From: Sharpea azabuensis DSM 18934
Lineage (GTDB): Bacteria; Bacillota_I; Bacilli_A; Erysipelotrichales; Coprobacillaceae
Direction of reading: 5' to 3'
Length of the DNA: 32,697 nt
Assembly (NCBI RefSeq): GCF_000702165.1
Contig: NZ_JNKU01000033.1
Location: 1-32,697, forward strand
This document shows positions 7,673-16,863 of this stretch, one piece after another (position 1 is the stretch's first letter; each line of letters starts with the position of its first letter). Made by a program: the position numbers and the translations under genes. The notes under the pieces were generated by a model. It saw nothing but the letters and a program-made list of their open reading frames with translations. It was not told the DNA's origin and ran no database searches.

Positions 7673-9535
7673 ATGTATGATGTCATTGTAGTAGGTGCCG
7701 GACATGCAGGCATCGAAGCTTGCCTAGCACCAGCTAGAGTGGGCTTAAAAACATTATTAATCACAAGTCATTTTGAAAATGCAGGCCAGATGCCATGTAA
7801 TACCGCTATAGGTGGTCCTGCTAAGGGCATTATTGTGCGTGAAGTCGATGCACTTGGCGGTCAGATGGGAAAGAGCGCAGATGCTTGTTATACCCAGATG
7901 AAGATGCTTAATACTGCCAAAGGTCCAGGCGTACAGGCGTTAAGAGCACAGGAAGATAAGAAAAAATATCCTCGCTATATGCAGCAAGTACTTCGTAATC
8001 AGGATCATCTTGATATTGTTGAAAGCATGGTAGAGGATCTTGTTGTGGAAGACGGTGTATGTAAAGGTGTTATTCTTGAGGATGGACGTGTTTTTGAAAG
8101 TACAACGACAATCCTGACAACAGGAACATATTTAAAAGCAGAAATTCTTGTTGGGGCGACAAAAACACCTAGTGGACCAGATAACGAACGTTATTCAAAG
8201 TATCTTTCAGGCAAACTAGCGAACTTAGGCTTTAGAATCCAGCGTTTAAAAACAGGGACGCCACCACGTGTTGCTGCTGATACAATAGATTACAGCAAGA
8301 CGGAAGTTCAGCCAGGGACGAATGCGAAACTTGCCTTCTCCTATGAAACAACCAAATTTATTCCTGTTGAAGAACAGGATACATGCTGGTTAACTTATAC
8401 GAATGAAACAATTCATAAGCTGATTCTTGATAATCTTGATAAATCATCAATGTATTCAGGTATTGTCAAAGGTATTGGACCTCGTTATTGTCCATCCATT
8501 GAAGACAAGGTTGTCAAATTTAGAGACAAGGAAAGACACCAGATCTTCTTAGAACCAGAGTCACGTGAAATGAATTCTATTTATGTTCAAGGCTTTTCAA
8601 CAAGTATGCCCCATGACATTCAGGACAAGATGGTGCATGCATTGCCAGGCCTTGAAAACTGTAAAATCTTGAAATATGCCTATGCGATTGAATATGATGC
8701 CATCGACCCATTACAGTTAAAACCATCACTTGAAACAAAGGTCATTAAAAATCTCTTCACGGCTGGTCAGATCAATGGTACATCGGGCTATGAAGAAGCA
8801 GCTGGTCAGGGCATGATTGCCGGTATTAATGCGATACACAAGGTAAGAGGCGAAAAGCCATTGATTCTTAGAAGGGATGAAGCCTATCTTGGTGTTCTTA
8901 TTGATGACTTAGTCACAAAGGGCACAAAAGAGCCTTATCGTATGTTGACAAGCAGGGCGGAATATCGCTTATTGCTGCGTCATGATAATGCCGATACGAG
9001 ACTGAGAAAATATGGTCATCAGGTTGGTTTAGTAAGTGATGCTCTATACCAGCAGTATCTTGACAAGATGGCAAGAATTGATGGTGAGATTGAAAGACTG
9101 AAGACAATTCGCTTTACCCCAAAAGATGAAGAAATCAATAATCTTCTTGAATCAATTGGTTCAACACGCTTAAAAGAAGGTATCAGCGCAAAAGAACTTA
9201 TCCAAAGACCAGAAGTATCGTATAATCTAATTAAGGATTATATTGGTGAAACAGATTTAACTGATGAAGAACAAACAAGAGTAAATATTAATATTAAATA
9301 TAAGGGATATATCGATAAAACACTTAGACAGGTTGAGAAAATGAGAAGCATGGAAGAAAAAGAAATTCCTGCAGATATTGACTATCATAAGATTATCAAT
9401 CTATCATTAGAAGCAAGGGAGAAACTCTTGAAAGTGCGCCCAGTAACAGTAGCTCAGGCAAGCAGAATATCAGGTATTAATCCTGCTGATATTTCTGTCT
9501 TATTGATATACTTGAAGAGTGAATATGGAGAATAA
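7673..9535 (+). CDS. mnmG: tRNA uridine 5-carboxymethylaminomethyl modification enzyme MnmG (GidA)
   Basis: 620 residues. With MnmE it forms the FAD-dependent complex that adds the carboxymethylaminomethyl group to wobble U34 of several tRNAs. The protein opens with the FAD-binding 'GAGHAGIEA'. It has the family signatures 'CNTAIGGPAKG' with the conserved Cys, 'EVDALGGQMG', 'LKTGTPPRV', and the C-terminal 'YKGYI' and 'LSLEAREKL' helices used for MnmE contact. The ATG at 7673 is chosen because it follows AGAGG and lies downstream of the promoter. An in-frame TTG further upstream would fall inside the -35 box. Three bases separate it from rsmG. Confidence 0.97.
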   Translation: MYDVIVVGAGHAGIEACLAPARVGLKTLLITSHFENAGQMPCNTAIGGPAKGIIVREVDALGGQMGKSADACYTQMKMLNTAKGPGVQALRAQEDKKKYPRYMQQVLRNQDHLDIVESMVEDLVVEDGVCKGVILEDGRVFESTTTILTTGTYLKAEILVGATKTPSGPDNERYSKYLSGKLANLGFRIQRLKTGTPPRVAADTIDYSKTEVQPGTNAKLAFSYETTKFIPVEEQDTCWLTYTNETIHKLILDNLDKSSMYSGIVKGIGPRYCPSIEDKVVKFRDKERHQIFLEPESREMNSIYVQGFSTSMPHDIQDKMVHALPGLENCKILKYAYAIEYDAIDPLQLKPSLETKVIKNLFTAGQINGTSGYEEAAGQGMIAGINAIHKVRGEKPLILRRDEAYLGVLIDDLVTKGTKEPYRMLTSRAEYRLLLRHDNADTRLRKYGHQVGLVSDALYQQYLDKMARIDGEIERLKTIRFTPKDEEINNLLESIGSTRLKEGISAKELIQRPEVSYNLIKDYIGETDLTDEEQTRVNINIKYKGYIDKTLRQVEKMRSMEEKEIPADIDYHKIINLSLEAREKLLKVRPVTVAQASRISGINPADISVLLIYLKSEYGE

Positions 9536-9537
9536 TT

Positions 9538-10233
9538 ATGGATTTTCAAACAGCTTTAGAGAATAAGGGTATCATCTTAAGTGAAAAACAATTAAATCAG
9601 TTTGAAAGATACTATCAACTTCTAGTAGAATGGAATGAGAAGATGAATCTCACAGCTATTACTGATCATGATGATGTTTATTTAAAACATTTCTTGGATT
9701 CACTGACAATTTCATTTGATTATGATTTCAACAATCAATCCATTGTTGATGTAGGAGCAGGAGCTGGTTTTCCAAGTATTCCTCTAAAGATTGTTTATCC
9801 AGACTTACATGTCACAATTGTTGATTCATTAGGGAAGCGTATTACCTTCCTGAATCATCTTATTCAAGAATTAGGCTTGGACAATGTTGAAGCAGTACAT
9901 GCACGAGCTGAAGAATTTGCTTTAAAGCATCGTGAGTCTTTCGATATCGCTACGGCAAGAGCTGTGGCTAGACTCAATATCCTTGATGAGTTATGTATGC
10001 CTCTTGTTAAGGTTGGCGGGGACTTTCTTGTGCTTAAGGGCTTGCAGGGTGAAGCTGAGCTTAAGGAAGCAAGTAAGGGAATTGAGAAGCTTGGTGGTAA
10101 GATAGTAAAAGATGTTGCTTTTACGCTAACTGATGAGAATGATCACCGTCATAATCTGATTATCCATAAAGTGAAGAATACACCTGCAAAATACCCAAGA
10201 GCCTTTGGTCAGATCAAGAAGAAACCATTGTAG
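9538..10233 (+). CDS. rsmG: 16S rRNA (guanine-N7)-methyltransferase RsmG (GidB)
   Basis: 231 residues, the normal length. It methylates N7 of G527 in 16S rRNA using S-adenosylmethionine. The SAM-binding loop is 'VDVGAGAGFPSIPL' near residues 71-84, preceded by the family motif 'WNEKMNLTAI' and 'HFLDSL'. 'ARAVARLN' follows in the catalytic region. The gene sits between mnmG and noc, the classic Gram-positive order. A GGAG site is embedded in the end of mnmG. Confidence 0.96.
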   Translation: MDFQTALENKGIILSEKQLNQFERYYQLLVEWNEKMNLTAITDHDDVYLKHFLDSLTISFDYDFNNQSIVDVGAGAGFPSIPLKIVYPDLHVTIVDSLGKRITFLNHLIQELGLDNVEAVHARAEEFALKHRESFDIATARAVARLNILDELCMPLVKVGGDFLVLKGLQGEAELKEASKGIEKLGGKIVKDVAFTLTDENDHRHNLIIHKVKNTPAKYPRAFGQIKKKPL

Positions 10234-10249
10234 GAAGGAAGTCTTTGAC

Positions 10250-11032
10250 ATGCGTAAAGATACATATAAGTTCTTAGACCTAAATCTTATCGAACCTAAT
10301 AAAGAACAGCCTAGAACACATTTTGAAGAAGAAAAAATACAGGAATTAGCCGAAAGTATTCAAAAGAATGGCTTATTACAGCCCATTGTCGTTAGACCAA
10401 TAGGTTTTAGAAAATATCAGATTGTTGTTGGCGAAAGACGTTATCGTGCCTGCAAACTGTCCGGTATTAAAGAAATCCCTGTTATAATTCAAAAACTCAA
10501 TGACCAAGAAACAGCTAATGCAGCCTTAGTCGAAAACATTCAAAGAGAAAATCTCTCAGCTATCGAAGAAGCTCTTGCTTACCAGCAAATCCTTGATCAA
10601 CAAAATATCACTCAAAGTGAACTCGCAAAACAAATGGGTAAGAAACAATCGACTATTGCCAATAAATTACGTCTATTACAGTTACCAATAACTATTCAGG
10701 AAGCTGTCAAAGAACGCAAGATTACTGAACGTCATGCCAGAGCTTTGTTGAAGCTTTCCAATACAGCAGAACAAAATAATATGTTAAGAAGTATTGAGGC
10801 TAATGATCTCACTGTTGAAGAAACAGAAAAACGTATTAAAGCCATGCTGGAACCTAAAGCGCCAAAACCTAAAAAAGGTAAGACGAAAGCCTTTAGCCGT
10901 AATGTCAAGATTGTCCTCAATACTTTTAAGCAAGCTATTGATATGGCGGAAAAGACAGTTGGCAGTGATATTAATAGTGAACAAACAGAAACAGATGATG
11001 AAGTCATCTTGACCATTCATATTAAGAAATAA
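10250..11032 (+). CDS. noc: ParB-family nucleoid occlusion protein Noc
   Basis: 260 residues. ParB-type CTP-binding/clamp domain: 'GERRYRA' at 61-67 and 'ENIQRENL' at 95-102; helix-turn-helix at about 120-145 with 'STIANKLRLLQLP', which is closer to Noc than to Spo0J. The position directly after rsmG also fits noc. Noc spreads on DNA and keeps the division septum off the nucleoid. The start at 10250 follows GGAAGGA; upstream codons overlap rsmG. The N-terminus is about 26 residues shorter than in Bacillus Noc, so the amphipathic membrane-binding helix known there seems missing. A plain ParB role cannot be excluded. Confidence 0.85.
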   Translation: MRKDTYKFLDLNLIEPNKEQPRTHFEEEKIQELAESIQKNGLLQPIVVRPIGFRKYQIVVGERRYRACKLSGIKEIPVIIQKLNDQETANAALVENIQRENLSAIEEALAYQQILDQQNITQSELAKQMGKKQSTIANKLRLLQLPITIQEAVKERKITERHARALLKLSNTAEQNNMLRSIEANDLTVEETEKRIKAMLEPKAPKPKKGKTKAFSRNVKIVLNTFKQAIDMAEKTVGSDINSEQTETDDEVILTIHIKK

Positions 11033-11057
11033 GAGGTATGTTTTCATATCTCTTTTT
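11031..11057 (+). terminator. Terminator of mnmG-rsmG-noc
   Basis: AAGAGGTATG pairs with CATATCTCTT (one G-T pair) over a TTTT loop, followed by a T-run ending at 11057. It begins in the noc stop codon. Confidence 0.85.
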
Positions 11058-11103
11058 ACTATGTTCAAACTAAGTTAACAATAATCAATTAGAATCACTT
11101 TCG

Positions 11104-11133
11104 TTGAAGAACTACTGTATATTGGATTATACT
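11104..11133 (+). promoter_or_regulatory. Probable ftsH promoter
   Basis: TTGAAG at 11104-11109, an 18-base spacer and TATACT at 11128-11133, about 30 bases before the ftsH start. Confidence 0.6.
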
Positions 11134-11165
11134 GTATTCAAGAGCACTGAAGGGGTGTGAAATAT

Positions 11166-13016
11166 ATGATACAAGAAGATAATAAAGATCCTAAGAAAAG
11201 GCTGGCAAGATATTATATTGTTGCCTTGATATTAATCTTAGTTGGTAACTTCTTAATCTTACCTGCTATTAAAGATGCACAAATTGAGCAGGTAGGTTAC
11301 AATAAGTTCATTGAAATGACGCTAGATAAGAAAGTTGGGGATGTTAAGATTGAAGATAATCGTATCCTCTTCACCAACAAGGATAAAACGAAGACTTACA
11401 AGACTGCAAAAGTAGAAGATAGTGGCTTAACAGAAAGGCTTTATAAATCAGGAGCAACATTTACAGGTGAAATACAAACACAGAATTCACCAATTCTTGA
11501 TTTTATTCTCTATTAGGTTGTCCCAATTGCTTTCTTCTGGTGGTTAGGTAATCGTTTTAGAAAACGTATGAATGATACACTGAATAACTCTGATGCGATG
11601 TCATTTGGTGGTGGAGGCTTCGGTGGCCTTGGTAACTTTGGCAAATCCAATGCGAAAGTCTATGTCAAGAGTACAGAAGGTATTAAGTTCGATGATGTGG
11701 CTGGTGAAGATGAAGCTAAGGAGAACTTGACAGAAATTGTTTCTTATTTAAAAAATCCTGCAAAGTATAAAGAAATTGGCGCCACAATGCCAAAAGGTAT
11801 CCTTTTGGTAGGTCCTCCTGGAACAGGTAAGACAATGTTAGCAAAGGCAGTGGCCGGTGAAGCCGATGTGCCATTCTTCTCAATGTCTGGTTCAGAGTTC
11901 GTTGAAATGTTCGTCGGTATGGGTGCTTCAAAGGTTCGTGATTTGTTTAAGCAAGCTAAGGAAAAAGCACCATGTATTGTCTTTATCGATGAAATTGATG
12001 CGATTGGTAAAAAACGTGATGGTGGTAATCTTGGTGGTAATGATGAACGAGAACAGACCCTCAACCAGTTATTAACAGAAATGGATGGTTTTGAAGGAAA
12101 TACTGGTGTTATGATTTTGGCAGCGACAAACCGTCCTGAATCACTTGACCCAGCCTTAACAAGACCTGGTCGTTTCGATAGACGTGTGCCTGTTGAACTG
12201 CCTGACTTAAAAGGTCGTGAAGATATTCTTAAGGTTCATGCCAAGAAAGTAAAGACTAGTGACGCTATTGATTATAATAAGGTAGCCAGAATGGCAAGTG
12301 GCTCAAGTGGTGCGGAACTGGCGAATATTGTCAATGAAGCAGCCTTAAGAGCTGTTCGTGATGGCCGTAAGGCTGTGACTCAGGCTGACTTAGAAGAATC
12401 TATTGAAGTCGTTATTGCGGGTTATCAGAAGAAGAATGCAATTATGACAGATCATGAAAAGATGGTTGTCTCTTATCATGAAATTGGTCATGCGCTTGTG
12501 GCAGCTAAGCAGACAAACTCTGCACCGGTTACCAAAATCACAATCATTCCAAGAACATCAGGTGCCCTTGGTTATACAATGCAGGTTGATGAAGGCAACC
12601 ATTACCTGATGACAAAGGAAGAGCTTGAAAACAAGATTGCAACATTAACAGGTGGTCGTGCGGCTGAAGAAGTTGTCTTTGGTGATGTAACGACAGGTGC
12701 AAGCAATGATATTGAACAAGCAACAAAGATTGCTAGACAGATGATTGCTAGATTTGGTATGAGTGACTTTGACATGGTCGCATTTGAAACTGTGACAAAC
12801 CAGTATCTTGGTGGTGATGCTTCACTTGCAGCTTCAAGTGATACACAACGTAAGATTGATGAAGAAGTTGTTGCCTTGGTCAAGAAACAACATCAAAAAG
12901 CAATCAATATTCTTAATGAAAACAAAGATAAATTACATGAACTTGCAAAATTCCTTTATCTTAATGAAACAATCACAGGTGAACAGTTCATGGAAATCTT
13001 AAACAAGAAAGACTAA
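11166..13016 (+). pseudogene. ftsH: ATP-dependent zinc metalloprotease FtsH, interrupted by one in-frame TAG
   Basis: Membrane-bound AAA+ protease that degrades membrane and regulatory proteins. Full length would be 616 codons. The first part (11166-11516) carries membrane span one and the extracytoplasmic domain and ends in a TAG at 11514-11516, inside span two. The same frame then continues without another stop to 13016: Walker A 'GPPGTGKT' near residue 216, Walker B 'FIDEIDAIG' near 273, and the zinc site 'HEIGH' near 438. After the TAG come VVPIAFFWW and a basic turn, a normal second span. A Trp (TGG) at the stop would fit, so a G-to-A change is the simplest cause. The next in-frame ATG (11568) has no ribosome site and would give a protease without its anchor. 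The start at 11166 is preferred to GTG 11157, which overlaps AGGGGTG. It may be a real null allele or a base-call error. Confidence 0.9.
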
Positions 13017-13053
13017 AGAAAAGGTATTGGGGATCAACCTCAATACCTTTTTT
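13017..13053. terminator. Bidirectional terminator after ftsH
   Basis: GGTATTGGGG at 13023-13032 pairs with CCTCAATACC at 13038-13047 (one G-T pair), flanked by A- and T-runs on both sides. It serves ftsH and the convergent oxidoreductase gene. Confidence 0.88.
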
Positions 13054-13058
13054 CAACA

Positions 13059-14999
13059 CTATTCAATTGCACTACCGGCATAATAGCCTTCTCTAATTGC
13101 ATCACCAATCTTACCAAGCTTGAATAAATCTCCAACTTTTCTTGTTTTTAAGTGGTATTTAGCATCAATCTTATCAGCAATATCTGTGACTGGACGCATG
13201 CCAAAGGCAGAAATGATTGTATCTGCTCTAAGAATCTTTTCTCCCTCATTTGTTTGACAATGGACACCATCCTCCTGGATGCTTGTAACCTTTGTGTTAG
13301 TCAATAATGTGACATGACTTTCGGCAAGCTTTCTAAAGAGGGTAATCTTGTTGATGAACATAGCATCTTTAGCACATTCATCCATCATCTCGACAACTGT
13401 GACATCTTTGCCTTTTTCACTAGCAAGTTCTAATGCAGCATCACATCCGGATAAGCCACCACCACAGATGACAACATGTTCTCCTTTAATTTGAGATTCA
13501 TCTTTATGTGCACTTATAATATCAATGACTCTCTTATCTTCGATACCAGGAATTGATGGTGTGAATGGCTTTGTACCTGTTCCAACAATGATATGGTCAG
13601 CTGCTTTAAGGAAGTCCTCATCTCCTGTTACATAGGTATTAAGATGGACATCAACATGAAGTCTTGTCAGTTCTTCTTCATAGTAGTCAGCAAGCTGGGC
13701 AATCTTTTCTTTGAATTTTGCAGTTGCGATTGTACGCATTGTACCGCCTAGTCGTTTATTGGCATCATAAAGCGCAACATGATGGCCTTCTAAAGCAGCA
13801 ACTCTTGCAGCTTCTAAGCCAGATGGACCGCCACCGATAATAATGACATTTTGTGGCTGTTCACTTTTTGTGATATGGAATCTCACTTCCTCCATTGCTT
13901 CTGGATTAACAGCACAGCTTAGTTTTGTATGATTGTTCCAGATACGGCCGATACAGAATTCATTACATCTTAAGCAAGGTCTAACCTGTTCACGATGATC
14001 ATGCATCAGTTTGTTTGGCAAATCAGGATCGGCAATTAATGGACGACCAAGCATGGCAAAATCAGCTTCACCTGATTCAATTAGACGAAGAGCGGATTCA
14101 GGATCATGTGTACCGGCATTCAAGAGAACTTTATCGGTATGTTTTCTCGCTTCCTTACAGACATAGTCCATACAAGCTGTGCCTAAATATGCAGGTGGGA
14201 AGATATAATCAAGTGTTTCATAACAACCAGCATCAATATCAAATGCATCGATATTACCATCATCTAAAGCCTCAAGTAAGGCCATCGATTCATCCAATGT
14301 ACGACCACCTTCAAAGCGATGATCCAGTGACATTCTAAAGAGAATAGGCATATCTTTGCCAACAGCACGTCTTATAGCAGCAACCATTTCTCTAGCAAAA
14401 CGTGTTCTATTTTCAGCACTTCCACCATATTCATCATCACGCTTATTCCAGCAAGCACTCATGAACTGATCAATTAAGTAGCCAGCATGAGCATGTATTT
14501 CAATGGCATCATAACCTGCATCGCGGGCCAAACCAGCCGCAAATTCTGTTCCCTTCATGATTTCATCAATTTCTTCTTTTGTCAGAGCATGACAGATGAC
14601 ATTTGGATCAAAGGCGCTAGGAATAGCAGAAGCACTCATTGGTGGTCTGCCCATTGTATCAGGAAAGGCGTTACGACCAGTACCTGGAGAAATCTGACAA
14701 ACAATACGTGTACCATAGCGATGCACACCATCAACCATTGATGTGAGAGCAGGCAATACAGAATAGCTATCAAGATAGCCTTCCATTGAACCTTGGGCAA
14801 TGACTTCGTTCAGCATCTGACAGCCATTGATAATCATCCCAACACCGCCCTTAGCACGACGAATGAAATAATCGATCTCTTGTTCATCCTTTCTTCCATT
14901 TGTGAATGCGGAATTCGTTCCCATTGGTGACATCACCAGACGGTTCTTGACTTCCATTTTGCCTATTTTATAAGGCGTAAATAATTTTTCAAACTTCAT
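13059..14999 (-). CDS. FMN/FAD/4Fe-4S enoate reductase-type oxidoreductase (2,4-dienoyl-CoA reductase family)
   Basis: 646 residues. Three parts: an Old Yellow Enzyme FMN barrel (1-370, with 'LVMSPMGTN' near 21 and 'EIHAHAGYLIDQF' near 167); a cluster-binding segment with Cys342, Cys345, Cys349 and Cys362; and a C-terminal FAD/NAD(P)H module with 'GGGPSG' at 389 and 'CGGGLSGCDAA' further on. This is the layout of 2,4-dienoyl-CoA reductase FadH, 2-enoate reductases and the bile-acid enzymes BaiCD/BaiH. It should reduce an activated C=C bond; the substrate cannot be read from sequence. The start at 14999 is chosen because GGGAG lies just upstream and it matches family N-termini; an ATG at 15035 is too far out. 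It is a single-gene unit with no bile-acid or fatty-acid genes nearby. Confidence 0.9.
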   Translation of the reverse strand: MKFEKLFTPYKIGKMEVKNRLVMSPMGTNSAFTNGRKDEQEIDYFIRRAKGGVGMIINGCQMLNEVIAQGSMEGYLDSYSVLPALTSMVDGVHRYGTRIVCQISPGTGRNAFPDTMGRPPMSASAIPSAFDPNVICHALTKEEIDEIMKGTEFAAGLARDAGYDAIEIHAHAGYLIDQFMSACWNKRDDEYGGSAENRTRFAREMVAAIRRAVGKDMPILFRMSLDHRFEGGRTLDESMALLEALDDGNIDAFDIDAGCYETLDYIFPPAYLGTACMDYVCKEARKHTDKVLLNAGTHDPESALRLIESGEADFAMLGRPLIADPDLPNKLMHDHREQVRPCLRCNEFCIGRIWNNHTKLSCAVNPEAMEEVRFHITKSEQPQNVIIIGGGPSGLEAARVAALEGHHVALYDANKRLGGTMRTIATAKFKEKIAQLADYYEEELTRLHVDVHLNTYVTGDEDFLKAADHIIVGTGTKPFTPSIPGIEDKRVIDIISAHKDESQIKGEHVVICGGGLSGCDAALELASEKGKDVTVVEMMDECAKDAMFINKITLFRKLAESHVTLLTNTKVTSIQEDGVHCQTNEGEKILRADTIISAFGMRPVTDIADKIDAKYHLKTRKVGDLFKLGKIGDAIREGYYAGSAIE

Positions 15000-15075
15000 A
15001 ATAAAACTCCCTTCGCTATGTGAATATTTTAACACATAAGCAAGAGGGAGTATTTATATTTTCTGAATTTGAATA

Positions 15076-15286
15076 TTAGGATTTAATGATCTTGTTGGCA
15101 TATTCGGTTGGATTAATATCGAATTTCTGCTTAAAGCGACGTGAGAAGTAATGAATGGAAGAAAAACCTAGCATTGAAGCAATCTCGGAAATCGTATATT
15201 TGCTTTCTTTGATCAGTTCTTTGCTTTTTTGCAGTTTGAGATTGCTGATATATTCCTTTGGAGCAATATTGAGATTGGCTTTAACA
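15076..15286 (-). pseudogene. AraC-family regulator, C-terminal HTH fragment only
   Basis: Reading leftward from about 15286 to the TAA at 15076-15078 gives about 69 residues of a typical AraC/XylS DNA-binding tail: 'NIAPKEYISNLKLQKSKELI', 'YTISEIASMLGF', 'HYFSRRFKQKF', 'NPTEYA'. The ligand-binding domain and the first HTH helices are missing. The frame meets a stop just past 15286, where the sequence changes to another gene's fragment on the opposite strand. The remains point to a lost sugar-response regulator next to the lost aldolase subunit. Confidence 0.8.
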
Positions 15287-15287
15287 A

Positions 15288-15474
15288 TGCAAAGTTATTC
15301 TTGGGTGGTGACCACTTAGGTCCACTTACTTTTAATGATAAACCTGAAGCTGAAGCAATGAAGGAAGCTGCAGAACTTATTCGTTGTTATGTTGGTGCCG
15401 GTTTTACAAAAATTCATATCGATACATCAATGCGTATCGCTGGCGATGATCAGAATGCCCGTTTAACTGACTAA
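15288..15474 (+). pseudogene. Internal fragment of tagatose-bisphosphate aldolase non-catalytic subunit (KbaZ/GatZ-like)
   Basis: The segment encodes 'FLGGDHLGPLTF', then 'EAMKEAAELIRCYVGAGF', 'KIHIDTSMRIAGDD' and 'RLTD', followed at once by TAA. This matches the central 'GGDHLGP ... AGF.KIH.D.SM' block of GatZ/KbaZ/AgaZ, a family of about 420 residues. Both ends are missing. The left end joins the AraC fragment at about 15286-15293. The right end joins an unrelated Ile/Val-rich mini-ORF at about 15470. There is no start codon of its own with a ribosome site. It is a deletion relic of a galactitol/N-acetylgalactosamine-type pathway. Confidence 0.75.
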
Positions 15475-15529
15475 TCACACTCATCATGACAACAGCAATG
15501 ACAATAACTACATTAATAACTCTAATCAT
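15404..15529 (-). CDS. Ile/Val-rich mini-ORF, possible leader peptide or small hydrophobic peptide
   Basis: A 41-codon frame starts at ATG 15529, 7 bases after AGAGGT (complement of 15537-15542). A TATAAT (complement of 15555-15560) lies just upstream, so it has real expression signals. Twelve of the first 19 residues are Ile or Val (MIRVINVVIVIAVVMMSVIS), much like ilv attenuation leaders such as IlvL. The rest is simply the antisense of the aldolase fragment, so the native 3' end was lost at the junction near 15470. It could instead encode a small membrane peptide. Confidence 0.45.
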   Translation of the reverse strand: MIRVINVVIVIAVVMMSVISQLNGHSDHRQRYALMYRYEFL

Positions 15530-15624
15530 GTACAACACCTCTTTCTTTACCTCTATTATATAGAAAATGTCATGTATTTTCCTCTTCATATTAAAAATTA
15601 CAAATTAATAGTGCATTATGGTAA

Positions 15625-15652
15625 TTGTTTTGTACGAAATAGGGTATAAAAT
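15625..15652 (+). promoter_or_regulatory. Possible nagA promoter
   Basis: TTGTTT at 15625-15630, a 16-base spacer and TAAAAT at 15647-15652 (within GTATAAAAT). Spacing is acceptable; the boxes are only moderate matches. Confidence 0.45.
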
Positions 15653-15680
15653 AAGTATAGGATAATGAAGGAGGTAATTT

Positions 15681-16820
15681 ATGATTATTCAAAGTAAACG
15701 TGTTTGGATTGCTGGTCAGTTTATGGCAGCACAGATTGAAATGAGCGGTGAAAAGATTGTTGATGTTTTAGAATATGATACAAAACCAGTCGATGTTGAT
15801 TACGGTAATGATCGTATTGTCCCAGGCTTCATTGACATACATACACATGGATATAAGACATGGGATACCAATGATGCAACACCGGAAGGTTTAAGAACTT
15901 GGATGAAAGAGATTGTTAAGGAAGGTGTTACAGGTATCTGTCCTACGACAATTACCCAAAGTCATGAAGTTCTCTCTAATGCCGTTAAGAATGTGGCTAA
16001 TGTTGTTGAAGAAGGCTATGAAGGTGCGGAGATTCTCGGTATTCATTTTGAGGGTCCATATCTTGATCAGAAGTTCAAAGGTGCTCAGCCAGAACAGTAT
16101 TGTGTAACTCCAAATCTTGAAGAATTCAAACAATATCAGAAAGATGCTAAAGGGTTGATTAAAGTTATTACAGTTGCAGCAGAGCATGATAAAGGCTATA
16201 AGCTTATTGAATATGCATCACAGCATGGTGTATTAGTCAGCCAAGGTCATTCTGGGGCGACTTATGAAGAAGCACGTATGGCAGTTGCTCATGGTGCTAT
16301 GAGTATGACACACGTCTTTAATGGAATGTCACCATTCCATCACCGTGCTCCTGGTCTTGTTGGGGCAGCATTCCGTATGCGTGATGTCTATGGTGAAGTT
16401 ATTTGTGATGGTAATCATTCCAATGTCAACTCCCTTAATAATTACTATATGGCTAAGGGGCGTGACCATGTCATCATGATTTCTGACTCATTAATGGCTA
16501 AAGGCTGTCCATGTGGATCTAAACATATCTTTGGTGGTAATGAAATTGAAGTTTACCCTGATGGTTCAGCACATCTGACAAGTACAAAGGGACTTGCCGG
16601 TAGTACATTAAGAATCAACCGTGGTTTACAGATTGTTGTTGAAGAAGCAGGTGTTCCATTTGATTATGCCCTTAACTCATGTACACTTAATCCTGCTAGA
16701 GCTTTAAAGGTTGATGATCGTAAGGGTAAATTAAATGTCGGCTATGATGCTGATATTGTTGTCTTGAATGATCAGTATGATGTTGTTCAGACATATGCTA
16801 GAGGTAAAGCATACCTATAA
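15681..16820 (+). CDS. nagA: N-acetylglucosamine-6-phosphate deacetylase
   Basis: 379 residues, normal length. It removes acetate from GlcNAc-6-phosphate to give glucosamine-6-phosphate in amino-sugar use and wall recycling. Amidohydrolase marks are all present: 'DIHTHG' at 52-57, metal ligand Glu124 in 'HFEGPYL', His190 in 'GHSGAT', His211 in 'THVFNGM' and catalytic Asp269 in 'ISDS'. AAGGAGG lies 7 bases before the start. It stands alone, without nagB. Its neighbour is a scar of another amino-sugar or galactitol pathway. Confidence 0.96.
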   Translation: MIIQSKRVWIAGQFMAAQIEMSGEKIVDVLEYDTKPVDVDYGNDRIVPGFIDIHTHGYKTWDTNDATPEGLRTWMKEIVKEGVTGICPTTITQSHEVLSNAVKNVANVVEEGYEGAEILGIHFEGPYLDQKFKGAQPEQYCVTPNLEEFKQYQKDAKGLIKVITVAAEHDKGYKLIEYASQHGVLVSQGHSGATYEEARMAVAHGAMSMTHVFNGMSPFHHRAPGLVGAAFRMRDVYGEVICDGNHSNVNSLNNYYMAKGRDHVIMISDSLMAKGCPCGSKHIFGGNEIEVYPDGSAHLTSTKGLAGSTLRINRGLQIVVEEAGVPFDYALNSCTLNPARALKVDDRKGKLNVGYDADIVVLNDQYDVVQTYARGKAYL

Positions 16821-16863
16821 TAATAAAAGACTATAGGTTATTGCTGCAGTGTTTATTTATGAG

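Noticed and set aside
11514-11516. General reassignment of TAG to an amino acid
   Set aside because: TAG ends other genes here cleanly, for example the adhesin at 28316-28318 and tgt at 30442-30444, so the ftsH TAG is a local event.
14015-14338. Plus-strand open frame inside the oxidoreductase gene
   Set aside because: It is antisense to a clear, conserved coding region, lacks a ribosome site and has low-complexity composition.
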